Source of the DNA: Bufo bufo
Taxonomy: Eukaryota > Chordata > Amphibia > Anura > Bufonidae
Direction: 5' to 3'
Assembly: GCF_905171765.1 (NCBI RefSeq)
Contig: NC_053391.1
Coordinates: 150,293,917-150,357,916 of the forward strand
DNA length: 64,000 nucleotides
Shown here: in pieces, positions 34,970 through 44,689 of the stretch
Layout of the letters: every line of letters begins with the position of its first letter
Position numbering within the stretch: the first letter of the stretch is position 1
Translations under genes and position numbers: made by a program
The notes under the pieces: generated by a model
The model's input: only the letters and a program-made list of their open reading frames with translations
Told to the model about the DNA's origin: nothing
Databases searched by the model: none

Positions 34970-35470
34970 CAGTACTGATCAAAAGTTTAAGACCACTTTA
35001 AAAATTGCAAAAAATCATATTTTACATTGTTGGATATTAACAAGGTTCCAAGTAGAGCTTCAACATGCAACAAGAAGAAATGAGAGTGATACAAAACATT
35101 TTTTGAGCATTCAATTAATTGAAAATAACGATTAAACTGAAACAGGCTGTTTTTCAGCTGATCCAAATTTTAGGACCACATGCCTTTAAAAGGCCAAATC
35201 TGTACAAAGATGTGGATTAATTGTGGGTTGTTGAACTGCATAAGCAGGGTCTCTCACAGCGCGCCATCGCTGCTGAGGTGGGACACAGTAAGACAGTCAT
35301 TTGGAATTTCTTAAATGATCCTGAGGGTAATGGAACAAAAAAGTCAAGTGGAAGACCCAAAAAAATGTCATCAGCACTGAGCAAGATGATCCAATTGGCT
35401 GTCCGTCAAGACACTGGACGATCCTCGACCCAAATAAAGGCCCTTACTGGTGCTGACTGCATGCGAACAT
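34970..35470 (+). mobile_element. Tc1 element, 5' half only
   Basis: It begins after TA with CAGTACTGATCAAAAGTTTAAGACC. It carries the N-terminal transposase codons at about 35210-35460 (recognisable LHKQGLSQRAIAAEVGHSKT and GRPKKMS), then breaks at about 35465 into unrelated sequence. The catalytic domain and right terminal repeat are missing. Confidence 0.85.
35210..35460 (+). pseudogene. Tc1 transposase N-terminal fragment
   Basis: The fragment covers the first helix-turn-helix region and the GRPKK linker of a Tc1 transposase, unrelated in detail to the intact copy at 31046-32068. The usual ATG is degraded, and the frame is lost where the element is truncated. No DDE residues are present. 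Confidence 0.8.
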
Positions 35471-35564
35471 CGCCATATGTTTGCATATTCGGCGAATCGC
35501 GAATGAGCAAAGTTTGCCACAAAACGACCACCAGGCGAACTGCAAGGCCATCTCTATGCAGTAA

Positions 35565-37250
35565 ACTTCTTATTGCCTCCTGTTGCCTTTTCCTCCTACT
35601 CCGCTTCCTCCTCTACCACCTCCTCATCCAGTCAGCGTAACACCTTCACCACCAACTTCAGCACAGCCAGAGGGAAACGACAGCAGGCTGTTTTGAAACT
35701 CATCTGTTTGGGGGGAAAAACCCACACCGCGCAGGAGCTGTGGACGGCATATAACAACAGACCGATGAGTGGTTGGTGAGGCTGAGCCTCAAGCCTGGCC
35801 TGGTGGTGTGCGATAACGGGCAAAAATCTCGTAGCAGCTCTGGGGATAGCCGGTTTGACGCACATCCCTTGCCTGGCGCAAGTGCTGAATTTGGTGGTGC
35901 AGAGTTTCATGAAAAATTACCCCTATATGTCAGAGCTGCTGCAGAAAGTGCGAGCTGCCTGTGCCGCTTTTGGCATTCTCACCCTGCTGCTGCTCGCCTT
36001 TCTGGGTTCAGCGTAACTTTGGCCTTTCCGCTCACCTACGCATATTTGATGTACCCACAAGGTGGAACTCCACCTTGTACATGCTAGAGAGACTGTGCGA
36101 GCAGCAGCAGGCGATAGTGGAGTTTCAGCTGCAGCATATACCGGTGAGTCGCTCTGCGGAACAGCACCATTTCACCACCAATGAGTGGGCCTCCAATGCG
36201 GGACGTGTGTGCAGTGTTGCCTTGTTTCGAGTACTGCACCAACATGGCCAGTGCCGATAACGCAGTCCTCAGCGTTACTATCCCACTTCTATGTCTCCTT
36301 GAAAAAACACTTCGGGTGATGATGGAAGAGGATATGGCGGAGGAGGAAGAGGGATCATTTCCACAGTTATCAGGTCAGTCATACACAACTGGCTCGGAGG
36401 GTGGGTTCCTGCACCAACAGAGGCCAGGTACATAATTATACAAAGTTCTGCAGGAAGAGGAGGATGAGGAGGAGAAGGAGCCATGTTCACAGCAGGGTGG
36501 CACCCAAAGCAGCTTATGGGCATCAATGGAGCATGGCTGGGGGAATAGAGAGGACAGCTTGTCATTGCCTCTGGGCAGCCTGGCACACATGAGCATCTAC
36601 ATGCTGCAGTGCCTGCGCAACAACCGCAGAGTTGCCCACATTCTAATCAGTGCTCATTACTGAGTGGACACCCTGCTGGATCCCCGCTACAAGGACAACA
36701 TGCTGTCCTTAATTTTGTCACTGGAGCGTGAACGGAAGATGTGTGAGTACAAGTGCACGCTAGTAGACGTGCTGCTGATGGCATTCACACCTGACAGCGG
36801 TGGCTCAGTGGAAGCACAAGGCAAAGGCAGAGGAGTAAGAAGTCTCCAACGCACCACCATCATCTCAGAAGGGAGGATTAGCCTGTCCGAAATGTGGAAA
36901 AGCTTTGTCAGCACGTCACAACAAGCAGCACCACCAACTGATATGGAACGTATTAGCAGGAAGCAGCATTTCAGCAACATGGAGGAACAGTACATGAGCA
37001 CATGCATACACGTAATGACTGATGGGTCTGCCCCATTCAACTTCTGGGTCTCCAAATTGGGCACATGGCCTGAGCTTACCCTTTACGCCTTGGAGGTGCT
37101 GGCCTGCCCTGCAGCAAGTGTATTGTCCGAACATGTGTTTAGCATGGCAGGGGGGTAATCACAAACAAGCGCAGCCACCTGTCCACACCCAACGTGGACA
37201 AGCTAACGTTCATTAAAATTAACTAGGTATGGATCCCACAGGACTTGTCC
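35565..37250 (+). pseudogene. hAT transposase, C-terminal half
   Basis: It matches the 44690-48049 transposase from its serine-rich linker (FSSYSASSS, FTTNFSTARGKRQ) through LSLKPGLVVCDNGQ to the C-terminal dimerisation domain at about 37020-37150 (WPELTLYALEVLACPAASVLSEHVFSMAGG). Frameshifts near 35830, 35990 and 36110, stops, and a final frame shift at 37158 make it non-functional. It has the same orientation and family as the N-terminal half at 26568-27758, so the two are probably one element split by later insertions (inference), with about 120 codons missing between them. Confidence 0.82.
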
Positions 37251-37689
37251 GTACCTTGTGATTAGTAGACAAGTATACCAGCCGCACCCAGGCATTGTTA
37301 TATTCCATCTTCACTAATGATCAAGCAATTATCAGGGATGTTTGGTTCATTCCCTATAATCGCCTGAAGCATCACTCAATGTAAAACAGCCATTAGTCTA
37401 CCTTAATCACCTATGTTCATTTGACATACATGTACATTATGAGTAGAGTTGAGCGAACACCTGGATGTTCGGATTCGAGAAGTTCGGCCGAACTTCCCGG
37501 AAATGTTCGGGATCCGAACCCGACCCGAACTTCGTCCCGAACTTTTTGGCACTAAAAAGGCTGTAAAACAGCCCAGGAAAAGGCTAGAGGGCTTCAAAAG
37601 GCAGCAAAATGTAGTTAAATCCCCTGCAAACAAATGTGGATAGGGAAATGAATAAAAATAAAATAAATAAAAATTAACCAATATCAATT

Positions 37690-38023
37690 GGAGAGAGGTC
37701 CCATAGCAGAGAATCAGGCTGCATGTCAGCAGAGAATCAGGCTTCACGTCAGCCAAAACTGGAACAGTCCATTGTCATATATTTAGGCCCCGGCACCCAG
37801 ACAGAGGAGAAAGGTCCCATAACAGAGATTCAGGCTTCATGTCAGCAGAGAATCAGTCTTCATGTCATAGCAGAGAATCAGGCTTCACATCAGCCAAAAC
37901 TGGGACAGTCCATTGTCATATATTTAGGCCCCGGCAACCAGACAGAGGAGAGAGATCCCATAACAGAGATTCAGGCTTCATGTCAGCAGAGAATCATGCT
38001 TCACGTCATCCAAAACTGGAACA
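37690..38023. repeat. 138-bp minisatellite (hAT), interrupted
   Basis: Units start at about 37697, 37814 and 37952 (CCCATAACAGAGATTCAGGC, CGGCACCCAGACAGAGGAG). They are homologous to the 141-bp array at 8640-10348. The array resumes after the nested LTR elements at 44552 with CCCGGCACCTAGACAGAGG. Confidence 0.85.
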
Positions 38024-38110
38024 GACGTGTATGCCGTGTTGGCTGGCTATCTTCCCCTGGCGTACTGGCTGCGGACCCTCCGTGTAGGCTGGTTTTCAGG
38101 GGTTGGGCTG

Positions 38111-38602
38111 TGTCATGGTCTTACCTTCTTGCTGTTCTCCTTCGTTTGACATGTGCTGGCGGCCATCTTGGTTTCTGGGTTTCTTGTAGCCTCCCACCCT
38201 GCGGCTCCTCCTTCCCACTGGGAGGAGCTGGATGCCTAGCTCATATATATAGGAGGTCTGTGGCTTCAGTTCCTTGCTTGGTCCTCCTGTGTTCACATGC
38301 TTCTAGACTGCTGCTGCTTCTGGTTCCTGATCCTGGTTTCGTCCGACTACCCTGCTGGTTCCTGATCCTGGTTTCGTCCGACTACCCTGCTGGTTCCTGA
38401 TCCTGGCTTCGTCTGACTACCCTGCTGGTTCCTGATCCTGGCTTCGTCTGACTACCCTTCTGGTTCCTGACCTCTGGCTTCGCAAAGACTCTGCTTCGGT
38501 TTCGCCATCCGTTTGGACTTTTGCTTTACAGCTTTATTTTCAATAAAGCCTTCTTATTTTCACTTATCTCTTGTTGTACGTCTGGTTCATGGTTCCGTGA
38601 CA
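38111..38602 (+). repeat. Gypsy 5' LTR
   Basis: It starts TGTCATGG and ends CCGTGACA (TGTCA/TGACA inverted ends). TATATATA lies at 38244-38251 and a polyadenylation signal (AATAAA) at about 38542. A tandem of about four 35-bp units (CTGGTTCCTGATCCTGG type) lies at 38315-38470, downstream of the expected transcription start. Confidence 0.95.
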
Positions 38603-38604
38603 TT

Positions 38605-38613
38605 AGGACCAAG
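38605..38613 (+). promoter_or_regulatory. Self-priming site (PBS) of the Gypsy element
   Basis: AGGACCAAG, two bases after the LTR, matches no tRNA 3' end that I recognise (no TGG start). It is the exact reverse complement of CTTGGTCCT at 38277-38285. That stretch lies 33 bases after the start of the TATA box, so at or very near the transcript 5' end. This is the arrangement of Tf1-type self-primed reverse transcription, known in relatives of this lineage. Confidence 0.7.
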
Positions 38614-38615
38614 TC

Positions 38616-39617
38616 ATGAATTCTGACGGTACAGGGCCATCCTCGCTACCCACGCTGGTTGCCAGACTTGATCAGCAGGATCACCTGTTGGGTCGGTTCG
38701 CTGTGGCATTGCAAACCCTGCTTGAACGCACGGCTCATTTCGCTCCCGTTGCCAATGGGTCGGTTGTCGCTCCTGGGCCCGCTCCTACTGCCGCTCCGGT
38801 TGTTGCGCCAGAGTCTACCCCGACACCTGTTGTTGCACCTGCGGTGTTTCGGGGTATGACCGGTTCTGCCCCTCTTCCACAGCGCTTTGGGGGAGAGCCA
38901 ACTCAGTGCCGAGGTTTCCTTAACCAGGTGGGCATTTATTTCGAGTTGCTGCCACATGCCTTTCCTACTGAGAGATCAAAGGTGGGCTTCTTGATCTCGC
39001 TGCTCTCGGACAAGGCCTTGGCCTGGGCCAGCCCTTTATGGGAGAACAACAATCCGGTGGTTGCCGAGTTTTCCGGTTTTGTTGCTTCTCTTCGGAAGGT
39101 ATTCGATGTGCCGGCTCGTGCTGCCTCTGCTGCGAAGCTCCTTATGTCCATCAGACAGGGTTCACGATCCGTAGCTGAATACGCCATTGAGTTTCGTACC
39201 CTGGCAGCAGAGGTGGGCTGGAATAATGAGGCTCTGGTCGCTGCTTTCTCTCATGGTCTCTCGGATGCCTTGAAGGATGAGGTTGCAGCTAAGGACCTAC
39301 CAGTGGAGCTCGAGTCTCTTATTTTTTTCCTGATTTTGATTGACACCAGACTCAGGGAGAGACCTTCCTTTAAGGAGAGCCTGCGGAGGTTTTCTAACAG
39401 ATTGGCGCCTAAGTTTGCTGTCCCACCCGTGCCTCCCTCTCCTCCCACGCCTCCTGGGGATGACTTGTCTGGGGGTGAACCCATGCAGCTGGGGTTTGCT
39501 CGCCTGTCCGAGGGGGAGAGGGTACTCCGGAGACGCGAGGGCCGATGCATGTACTGTGGTCTCGGTGGGCATTTTCGGTTGGCATGTCCGAACCGTCCGG
39601 GAAACGCTCGCACCTGA
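38616..39617 (+). CDS. gag: Gypsy gag, 333 aa
   Basis: Structural polyprotein that packages the element RNA into particles. Residues 85-260 carry the capsid-type retrotransposon gag domain (FLNQVGIYFELLPHAFPTERSK, RQGSRSVAEYAIEFR). Residues 311-324 are a CCHC zinc knuckle (C311, C314, H319, C324), which binds nucleic acid. The ATG at 38616 is the first after the LTR. The frame is intact and ends at TGA 39615-39617, inside the proposed frameshift pseudoknot. It belongs to the Sushi-ichi gag group from which mammalian genes such as PEG10 were domesticated (family knowledge). Confidence 0.93.
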   Translation: MNSDGTGPSSLPTLVARLDQQDHLLGRFAVALQTLLERTAHFAPVANGSVVAPGPAPTAAPVVAPESTPTPVVAPAVFRGMTGSAPLPQRFGGEPTQCRGFLNQVGIYFELLPHAFPTERSKVGFLISLLSDKALAWASPLWENNNPVVAEFSGFVASLRKVFDVPARAASAAKLLMSIRQGSRSVAEYAIEFRTLAAEVGWNNEALVAAFSHGLSDALKDEVAAKDLPVELESLIFFLILIDTRLRERPSFKESLRRFSNRLAPKFAVPPVPPSPPTPPGDDLSGGEPMQLGFARLSEGERVLRRREGRCMYCGLGGHFRLACPNRPGNART

Positions 39618-39662
39618 GATCCTGTCGGGGGCAGATCTTGGGTGGAGTCTCCTCGTCCCCGG
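39599..39662 (+). promoter_or_regulatory. -1 ribosomal frameshift signal with pseudoknot
   Basis: Slippery heptamer G GGA AAC (39599-39605) is in the gag zero frame. A 7-nt spacer follows, then a 9-bp stem pairing 39613-39621 with 39634-39642 (two G-T pairs). Loop bases CGGGGG (39626-39631) can pair with CCCCG and its 5' neighbour T at 39656-39661 as a second stem. Pol lies in the -1 frame and overlaps gag. Confidence 0.8.
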
Positions 39663-41011
39663 TTTCCCGTGTTGACAAACCACTGATCACTGTTGTCCTC
39701 TCCTGGGTCGGGGGCTCGGTGACGACCCAGGCGTTGGTGGACTCTGGTGCTGGTGGTTTGTTCATTGATAGTGTGTTCGCTGCCGCCAATTCCATTCCTC
39801 TGCAGGCTCGAGGTTCCCCACTGGCTCTTGAGGCGATAGACGGCAGACCCCTTCTGCCGCCACACGTGACTCATGAGACCCTTCCAGTGGGGATAGCCAT
39901 TGGTGCCATTCACAGAGAGTCGGTCTGCCTCCAGGTTATTTCGTCTCCACACTACTCGGTGGTCTTGGGGTACCCCTGGCTCCGGAAGCATAATCCGACT
40001 TTCGATTGGAGATCGGCCGAGATCCTCTCGTGGTCACCGCAGTGTGGGGCTAGTTGCATCCATGGGTCTGTCAAGTTGCTGTGTACTTCCTCGGACTCTC
40101 TGTTGCCTCCTGAATACGAGGAGTACCGGGATGTATTCGATAAGGTGCGCGCGGTTGCCCTACCTCCGCACCGCCCATACGATTGTGCCATAGAGTTACA
40201 ATCTGGTGCCGTTCCTCCTCGTGGCAAAGTCTATCCACTGTCGGTAGCGGAGAATGAGGCCATGGAGGAGTACGTGAGGGAGGCGCTTTCACGCGGACAC
40301 ATTCGCAAATCCTCGTCCCCGGCAGGGGCTGGATTTTTCTTTGTGAAAAAGAAGGGCGGTGAGTTGAGGCCTTGCATCGATTACAGGGGTCTCAATCGCA
40401 TCACGATCAAGAACGCTTACCCGATACCCTTGATTTCCGAGCTGTTCGATCGCCTTAAAGGGGCCACGGTCTTTACCAAACTCGACCTGAGGGCGGCATA
40501 TAACCTGGTAAGGATCAAGGCGGGCGATGAGTGGAAGACCGCGTTTAACACCAGGACCGGTCATTATGAATCCTTGGTTATGCCCTTTGGGTTGTGCAAT
40601 GCGCCCGCAGTCTTTCAGGAATTCATCAACGATGTTTTCCGTGACCTGTTGCAGCAGTGTGTGGTGGTCTATTTGGATGACATCTTGGTATATTCTGAAT
40701 CCATGGAGGCCCACATTCTGGATGTCAGACGAGTGTTGCAACGGTTACGAGAGAACAAGCTGTTCGGTAAGCTTGAGAAATGCGAATTTCACCGATCCCA
40801 GGTAACCTTCTTAGGTTACATCATTTCCGCTGAGGGGTTCTCCATGGATCCTGAGAAGGTTTCGGCTGTCTTACAGTGGCCCCAGCCCAGTGGTCTTCGT
40901 TCCCTGCAGCGCTTTTTGGGCTTCGCCAATTATTATCGGAAGTTCATAAGGGACTTTTCCATGCTAGCCAAGCCTCTCACGGATCTGACCAGGAAGGGCA
41001 GTAATTCCTAG
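39606..41011 (+). CDS. pol: Gypsy pol part 1: protease and reverse transcriptase
   Basis: Expressed by -1 frameshift from gag; the open frame runs from 39545 and ends at an amber codon (41009-41011). The aspartic protease site is ALVDSGAGG. Reverse transcriptase motifs are in order: LRPCIDYRGLNRITIKNAYP, TKLDLRAAYN (first catalytic Asp), MPFGLCNAPAVFQEF, and YLDD (two catalytic Asp). The thumb/connection region (FLGFANYYRKFIRDFS) precedes the stop. Domains are full length and uninterrupted up to that codon. Confidence 0.93.
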
Positions 41012-42946
41012 GTCTGGCCGCTCGAGGCCATCCGAGCTTTTGAGGCTCTAAAGTCCGCCTTTGTGTCGGCTCCGATTCTGTCGCATCCCAACCCTGGGTT
41101 GCCCTTTGTCCTCGAGGTGGACGCGTCTGAGACGGGAGTAGGCGCCCTTCTGTCTCAGCGTAGAACACCAGAGGGTCCTCTGCTTCCTTGTGGGTTTTAC
41201 TCCCGGAAACTGTCTTCCGCGGAGTGCAACTATCAGATTGGTGACAGGGAGTTATTGGCCATCGTGCAGGCCCTTAAAGAATGGAGGCACTTGCTCGAGG
41301 GTTCGGTGGTTCCGGTCCTCATCCTGACGGACCACAAGAATCTGACCTACCTTTCTGAGGCCAAGAGATTGACACCACGTCAGGCCAGATGGGCTCTGTT
41401 CTTGTCACGTTTTAATTACGTGGTCTCCTACCTACCCGGTTCCAAGAACATCAGGGCGGATGCCTTATCACGGCAGTACTCCGAGCTGTCCAGGGAGGAG
41501 TCGATTCCGACTTCGGTCATACCTCCGAATCAGATCTTGGCCGCCATTCGCACCAGCCTGACCTCTCCCCTGGGTGAGCAGATTTTGGCGGCTCAATCTG
41601 GTGCTCCCTCTGGGAGACCCAACGGCAGATGTTTTGTGCCTGAGGAGTTGCGCACTCGGTTGTTGCGAACCTACCATAACTCCAAGACCGCGGGGCATCC
41701 TGGAAAGAATCAGCTGTCCTGGGCTGTTTCACGTCTGTTCTGGTGGCCTTCCCTACGTTCCGACATCGCCGCATATGTAGCGGCATGCTCCATTTGTGCC
41801 CAGAGTAAGTCCCCTCGGCACCTTCCGTTGGGCCTTCTGCAACCCATAGCCACCGGGGAGCGCCCATGGTCACACCTGGGGATGGATTTCATTGTGGACC
41901 TCCCTGCATCCCGAGGCCATACGGTCATTCTCATGATTGTGGATCGGTTTTCCAAAATGTGCCACTGTGTTCCTCTCAAGAAGTTACCCTCTGCACAAGA
42001 GTTGGCCACGATTTTTGCCAGGGAGGTCTTCCGGTTGCACGGTTTGCCCAAGGAGATTGTGTCGGATCGGGGGAGTCAGTTTGTGTCCAGGTTCTGGCGC
42101 GCCTTTTGCTCCCAGTTGGGGATTCATCTCTCCTTCTCCTCGGCCTACCACCCTCAGTCCAATGGGGCCGCAGAACGATCCAATCAGGCCTTGGAGCAAT
42201 TCCTTCGTTGCTATGTCTCCGATCACCAAGACAATTGGGTTGACCTCCTGCCTTGGGCTGAGTTTGCCAGGAACACGGCGGTGAACTCTTCCTCTGGGAC
42301 GTCTCCCTTCATGGCCAATTATGGGTTCCAACCTGCCGTGTTACCGGAGGTATTCTCTCCCCAGGATATTCCGGCTGTGGAGGATCACCTTTCCGTCCTA
42401 CGTGCTTCTTGGGTACTGATCCAGAAGTCCCTTGAGGTCTCTGCGCAGCGCCAGAAACTCCAGGCTGATCGCAGACGAGCGCCTGCTCCTTCCTACCAGG
42501 TCGGAGACCGTGTATGGTTGTCCACCCGCAACCTCAACCTTCGAGTGCCCACTCCCAAGCTGGCGCCTCGCTTTGTTGGTCCCTTCCGAGTGCTTCGCAG
42601 GGTAAACCCGGTAGCCTATGCCCTTGCGCTTCCTCCTGGCATGCGGATCTCCAACGTGTTTCATGTCTCCCTGTTGAAGCCACTGGTGTGTAATCGTTTC
42701 ACTTCCTCGGTTCCTCGGCCTCGTCCGGTCCAAGTGGGCAATCGTGAGGAGTATGAGGTGAGCAATATCCTGGACTCACGCCTGGTCCGCGGTCGGGTGC
42801 AGTTTTTGGTCCATTGGCGTGGTTATGGTCCAGAGGAGCGTTCCTGGGTTCCCTCCGCAGATGTCCATGCTCCTGCCTTGCTCCGAGCCTTCCACGCACG
42901 CTTCCCTCTGAAACCGTTCTTTACTCCGCGGAGGAGGGGCCCTTGA
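41012..42946 (+). CDS. pol: Gypsy pol part 2: RNase H, integrase, chromodomain
   Basis: It continues in the same frame as part 1 after the amber codon; the first ATG is at 41063. RNase H has VDASETGVG, a DREL glutamate, LTDHKN and RADALSR. The integrase zinc-binding HHCC motif (H205, H212, C242, C245, counted from 41063) is followed by the catalytic core: D275 in GMDF, D335 in SDRGSQF, E371 in AAERSNQ, with 35 residues between D335 and E371. A C-terminal chromodomain (about residues 563-612, FLVHWRGYGPEERSWVP) identifies the chromovirus clade and in the family targets integration to marked chromatin. The stop TGA overlaps the polypurine tract. Whether part 2 is made depends on readthrough of the amber codon. 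Confidence 0.92.
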   Translation, partial: VWPLEAIRAFEALKSAFVSAPILSHPNPGLPFVLEVDASETGVGALLSQRRTPEGPLLPCGFYSRKLSSAECNYQIGDRELLAIVQALKEWRHLLEGSVVPVLILTDHKNLTYLSEAKRLTPRQARWALFLSRFNYVVSYLPGSKNIRADALSRQYSELSREESIPTSVIPPNQILAAIRTSLTSPLGEQILAAQSGAPSGRPNGRCFVPEELRTRLLRTYHNSKTAGHPGKNQLSWAVSRLFWWPSLRSDIAAYVAACSICAQSKSPRHLPLGLLQPIATGERPWSHLGMDFIVDLPASRGHTVILMIVDRFSKMCHCVPLKKLPSAQELATIFAREVFRLHGLPKEIVSDRGSQFVSRFWRAFCSQLGIHLSFSSAYHPQSNGAAERSNQALEQFLRCYVSDHQDNWVDLLPWAEFARNTAVNSSSGTSPFMANYGFQPAVLPEVFSPQDIPAVEDHLSVLRASWVLIQKSLEVSAQRQKLQADRRRAPAPSYQVGDRVWLSTRNLNLRVPTPKLAPRFVGPFRVLRRVNPVAYALALPPGMRISNVFHVSLLKPLVCNRFTSSVPRPRPVQVGNREEYEVSNILDSRLVRGRVQFLVHWRGYGPEERSWVPSADVHAPALLRAFHARFPLKPFFTPRRRGP

Positions 42947-42954
42947 GGGGGAGG
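42945..42954 (+). other. Gypsy polypurine tract
   Basis: GAGGGGGAGG, three bases before the 3' LTR, primes plus-strand synthesis in this class. It overlaps the pol stop codon. Confidence 0.85.
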
Positions 42955-42957
42955 TAC

Positions 42958-43449
42958 TGTCATGGTCTTACCTTCTTGCTGTTCTCCTTCGTTTGACATG
43001 TGCTGGCGGCCATCTTGGTTTCTGGGTTTCTTGTAGCCTCCCACCCTGCGGCTCCTCCTTCCCACTGGGAGGAGCTGGATGCCTAGCTCATATATATAGG
43101 AGGTCTGTGGCTTCAGTTCCTTGCTTGGTCCTCCTGTGTTCACATGCTTCTAGACTGCTGCTGCTTCTGGTTCCTGATCCTGGTTTCGTCCGACTACCCT
43201 GCTGGTTCCTGATCCTGGTTTCGTCCGACTACCCTGCTGGTTCCTGATCCTGGCTTCGTCTGACTACCCTGCTGGTTCCTGATCCTGGCTTCGTCTGACT
43301 ACCCTTCTGGTTCCTGACCTCTGGCTTCGCAAAGACTCTGCTTCGGTTTCGCCATCCGTTTGGACTTTTGCTTTACAGCTTTATTTTCAATAAAGCCTTC
43401 TTATTTTCACTTATCTCTTGTTGTACGTCTGGTTCATGGTTCCGTGACA
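42958..43449 (+). repeat. Gypsy 3' LTR
   Basis: 492 bp, reading as identical to the 5' LTR by eye. The right flank begins with the duplicated GGCTG. Confidence 0.95.
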
Positions 43450-43597
43450 GGCTGGTTGCGGTCGTCGTATGTGTTCCTGCCCTTGTACCTCGTCACCCCT
43501 TTGATTTCTGTCCCCTTGCCTGCTTCTGTTTGGTTTGTTGCCCCACTTCTTCCCCTTTCTGTTTGGGAGGAGAGGGGGGGGCTTTGAGGGGTGGGAG

Positions 43598-44551
43598 TGT
43601 CACAGCCACTATCTCTGGCTGTGACCTTCCATTCTTGCTCGTTTGGCGCTCCTCGCTGAAGTTCTGTTCCTTTGTGTTATTTGTGGTTCTGTATGGGTTA
43701 ACTCCCCTGTGTGCCTATTAGGAGTTAATCCTCTGTCTGCTCCATGGGTGTGGCTTCTCTGCTGCACCCATGGAACCTGTATATAAGGCTGAGGTTTCCT
43801 CAGTTCTAGGTCAGCTCTCCTGGTGTGTGTTGTCTTGTCCTGCTCCTGGTTTGTACTCTCTCTCTCCCATGCTGCTGACCCATGGGATCCGTGTCTGTCT
43901 GCCTGTGCTCTGTGGGTTTCCCTACTTGTTCATTTGCGTCCTCTTTGCCATCCATTTTGATGTCTTCCTTCCTGTCTTTCTGTTATCTGTTCTGTCAGTT
44001 ATGTTTTAGTTACTTTGTGTTTATTCTGATGTCTGTGTTCAGCAAGCCTTTGCAGCAGAGTGGCATGACAAGGCCATGCAGTTTACTACTGGTGGAGCAA
44101 GTCCTTCTCTGCTTATTGCCACTCCTGCTCCCTTGCGTGAACTCCTGCTTGTATCATTAGTTGCTCTGTTTTGTATTTGCCTGTATGTTATGTATGCCTA
44201 TGTGCCGTCGGTACCTTCTGGTACCTGTTGTCCATTCGCTCCTGCTGTCACTGTCTAGTTCACGCTCCAGAGTGGACCCTGGCAACTTCCTGCGGCTAAG
44301 TCTAACCCTACCATCTAGGGCTCTAGTGAAAACCAGGAGTTGCTTAGTTACGCCCCTCTGGAGTATTACTAGACAGTGGCGCAGTGTGGGTTTTCTCCCA
44401 CTGTGCTGACGGTACATAGAGCTCATGTTTTATCTGTGCTGCTTTCCATGTTTCTGTTTGTGCAATAAACTCTTATGTGTCTGTACCTGATTTCCGTTTG
44501 TTTATTGCATGACGACGCGGTGGTCTCTCTCGGGACCTCCAACTCGTGACA
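43598..44551 (+). repeat. 3' LTR of the older LTR element (954 bp)
   Basis: It starts TGTCACAGCC and ends CTCGTGACA (TGTCAC/GTGACA inverted ends). TATATAAG lies at about 43781 and AATAAA at about 44465. The polypurine-like tract is immediately upstream. Several open frames in it are incidental. Confidence 0.75.
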
Positions 44552-44689
44552 CCCGGCACCTAGACAGAGGAGAGGTTCATTCAACTTTGGGTTGCCCCGC
44601 AATATAATGGTAAAATTAAAATAAAAATAGGATTGAATGAGGAAGTGCCCAGGAGTACAATAATATATTTTTTAAGGGGAGGTAGTTAA

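Larger units (their letters stand above)
38111..43449 (+). mobile_element. Ty3/Gypsy chromovirus (Sushi-like), nearly intact, 5339 bp
   Basis: Two 492-bp LTRs (38111-38602, 42958-43449) read as identical throughout. A perfect 5-bp target duplication GGCTG flanks the element (38106-38110, 43450-43454). It has gag, a -1 frameshift signal, then protease, reverse transcriptase, RNase H, integrase and a chromodomain. It carries a polypurine tract and a self-priming binding site. One in-frame amber codon at 41009-41011 is the only visible coding lesion. Identical LTRs mean a very recent insertion. Confidence 0.96.
38024..44551 (+). mobile_element. Older LTR-element remnant, itself invaded by Gypsy
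   Basis: Sequence at 38024-38110 and 43455-43597 belongs to neither the hAT array nor the Gypsy element. It ends in a purine-rich tract (GGGAGGAGAGGGGGGG, 43564-43579, and GAGGGGTGGGAG, 43586-43597) directly before an LTR. Only the 3' portion survives, with no 5' LTR or coding region. The hAT sequence lost about 20 bp at the insertion point, so no target duplication can be shown. Confidence 0.65.

Noticed and set aside
38603..38620. tRNA-type primer-binding site for the Gypsy element
   Set aside because: No TGG start and no tRNA 3' end that I recognise; complementarity to the transcript start fits better.
38646..38957. Antisense frame across Gypsy gag
   Set aside because: Shadow of the gag coding strand.
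39251..39991. 246-codon antisense frame across the gag-pol junction
   Set aside because: Shadow of real coding sequence. GC-rich codons on the sense strand explain its openness.
43360..44160. Hydrophobic frames in the LTR region (possible membrane proteins)
   Set aside because: They lie inside LTR sequence with TATA and polyadenylation signals, and T-rich composition produces hydrophobic codons.
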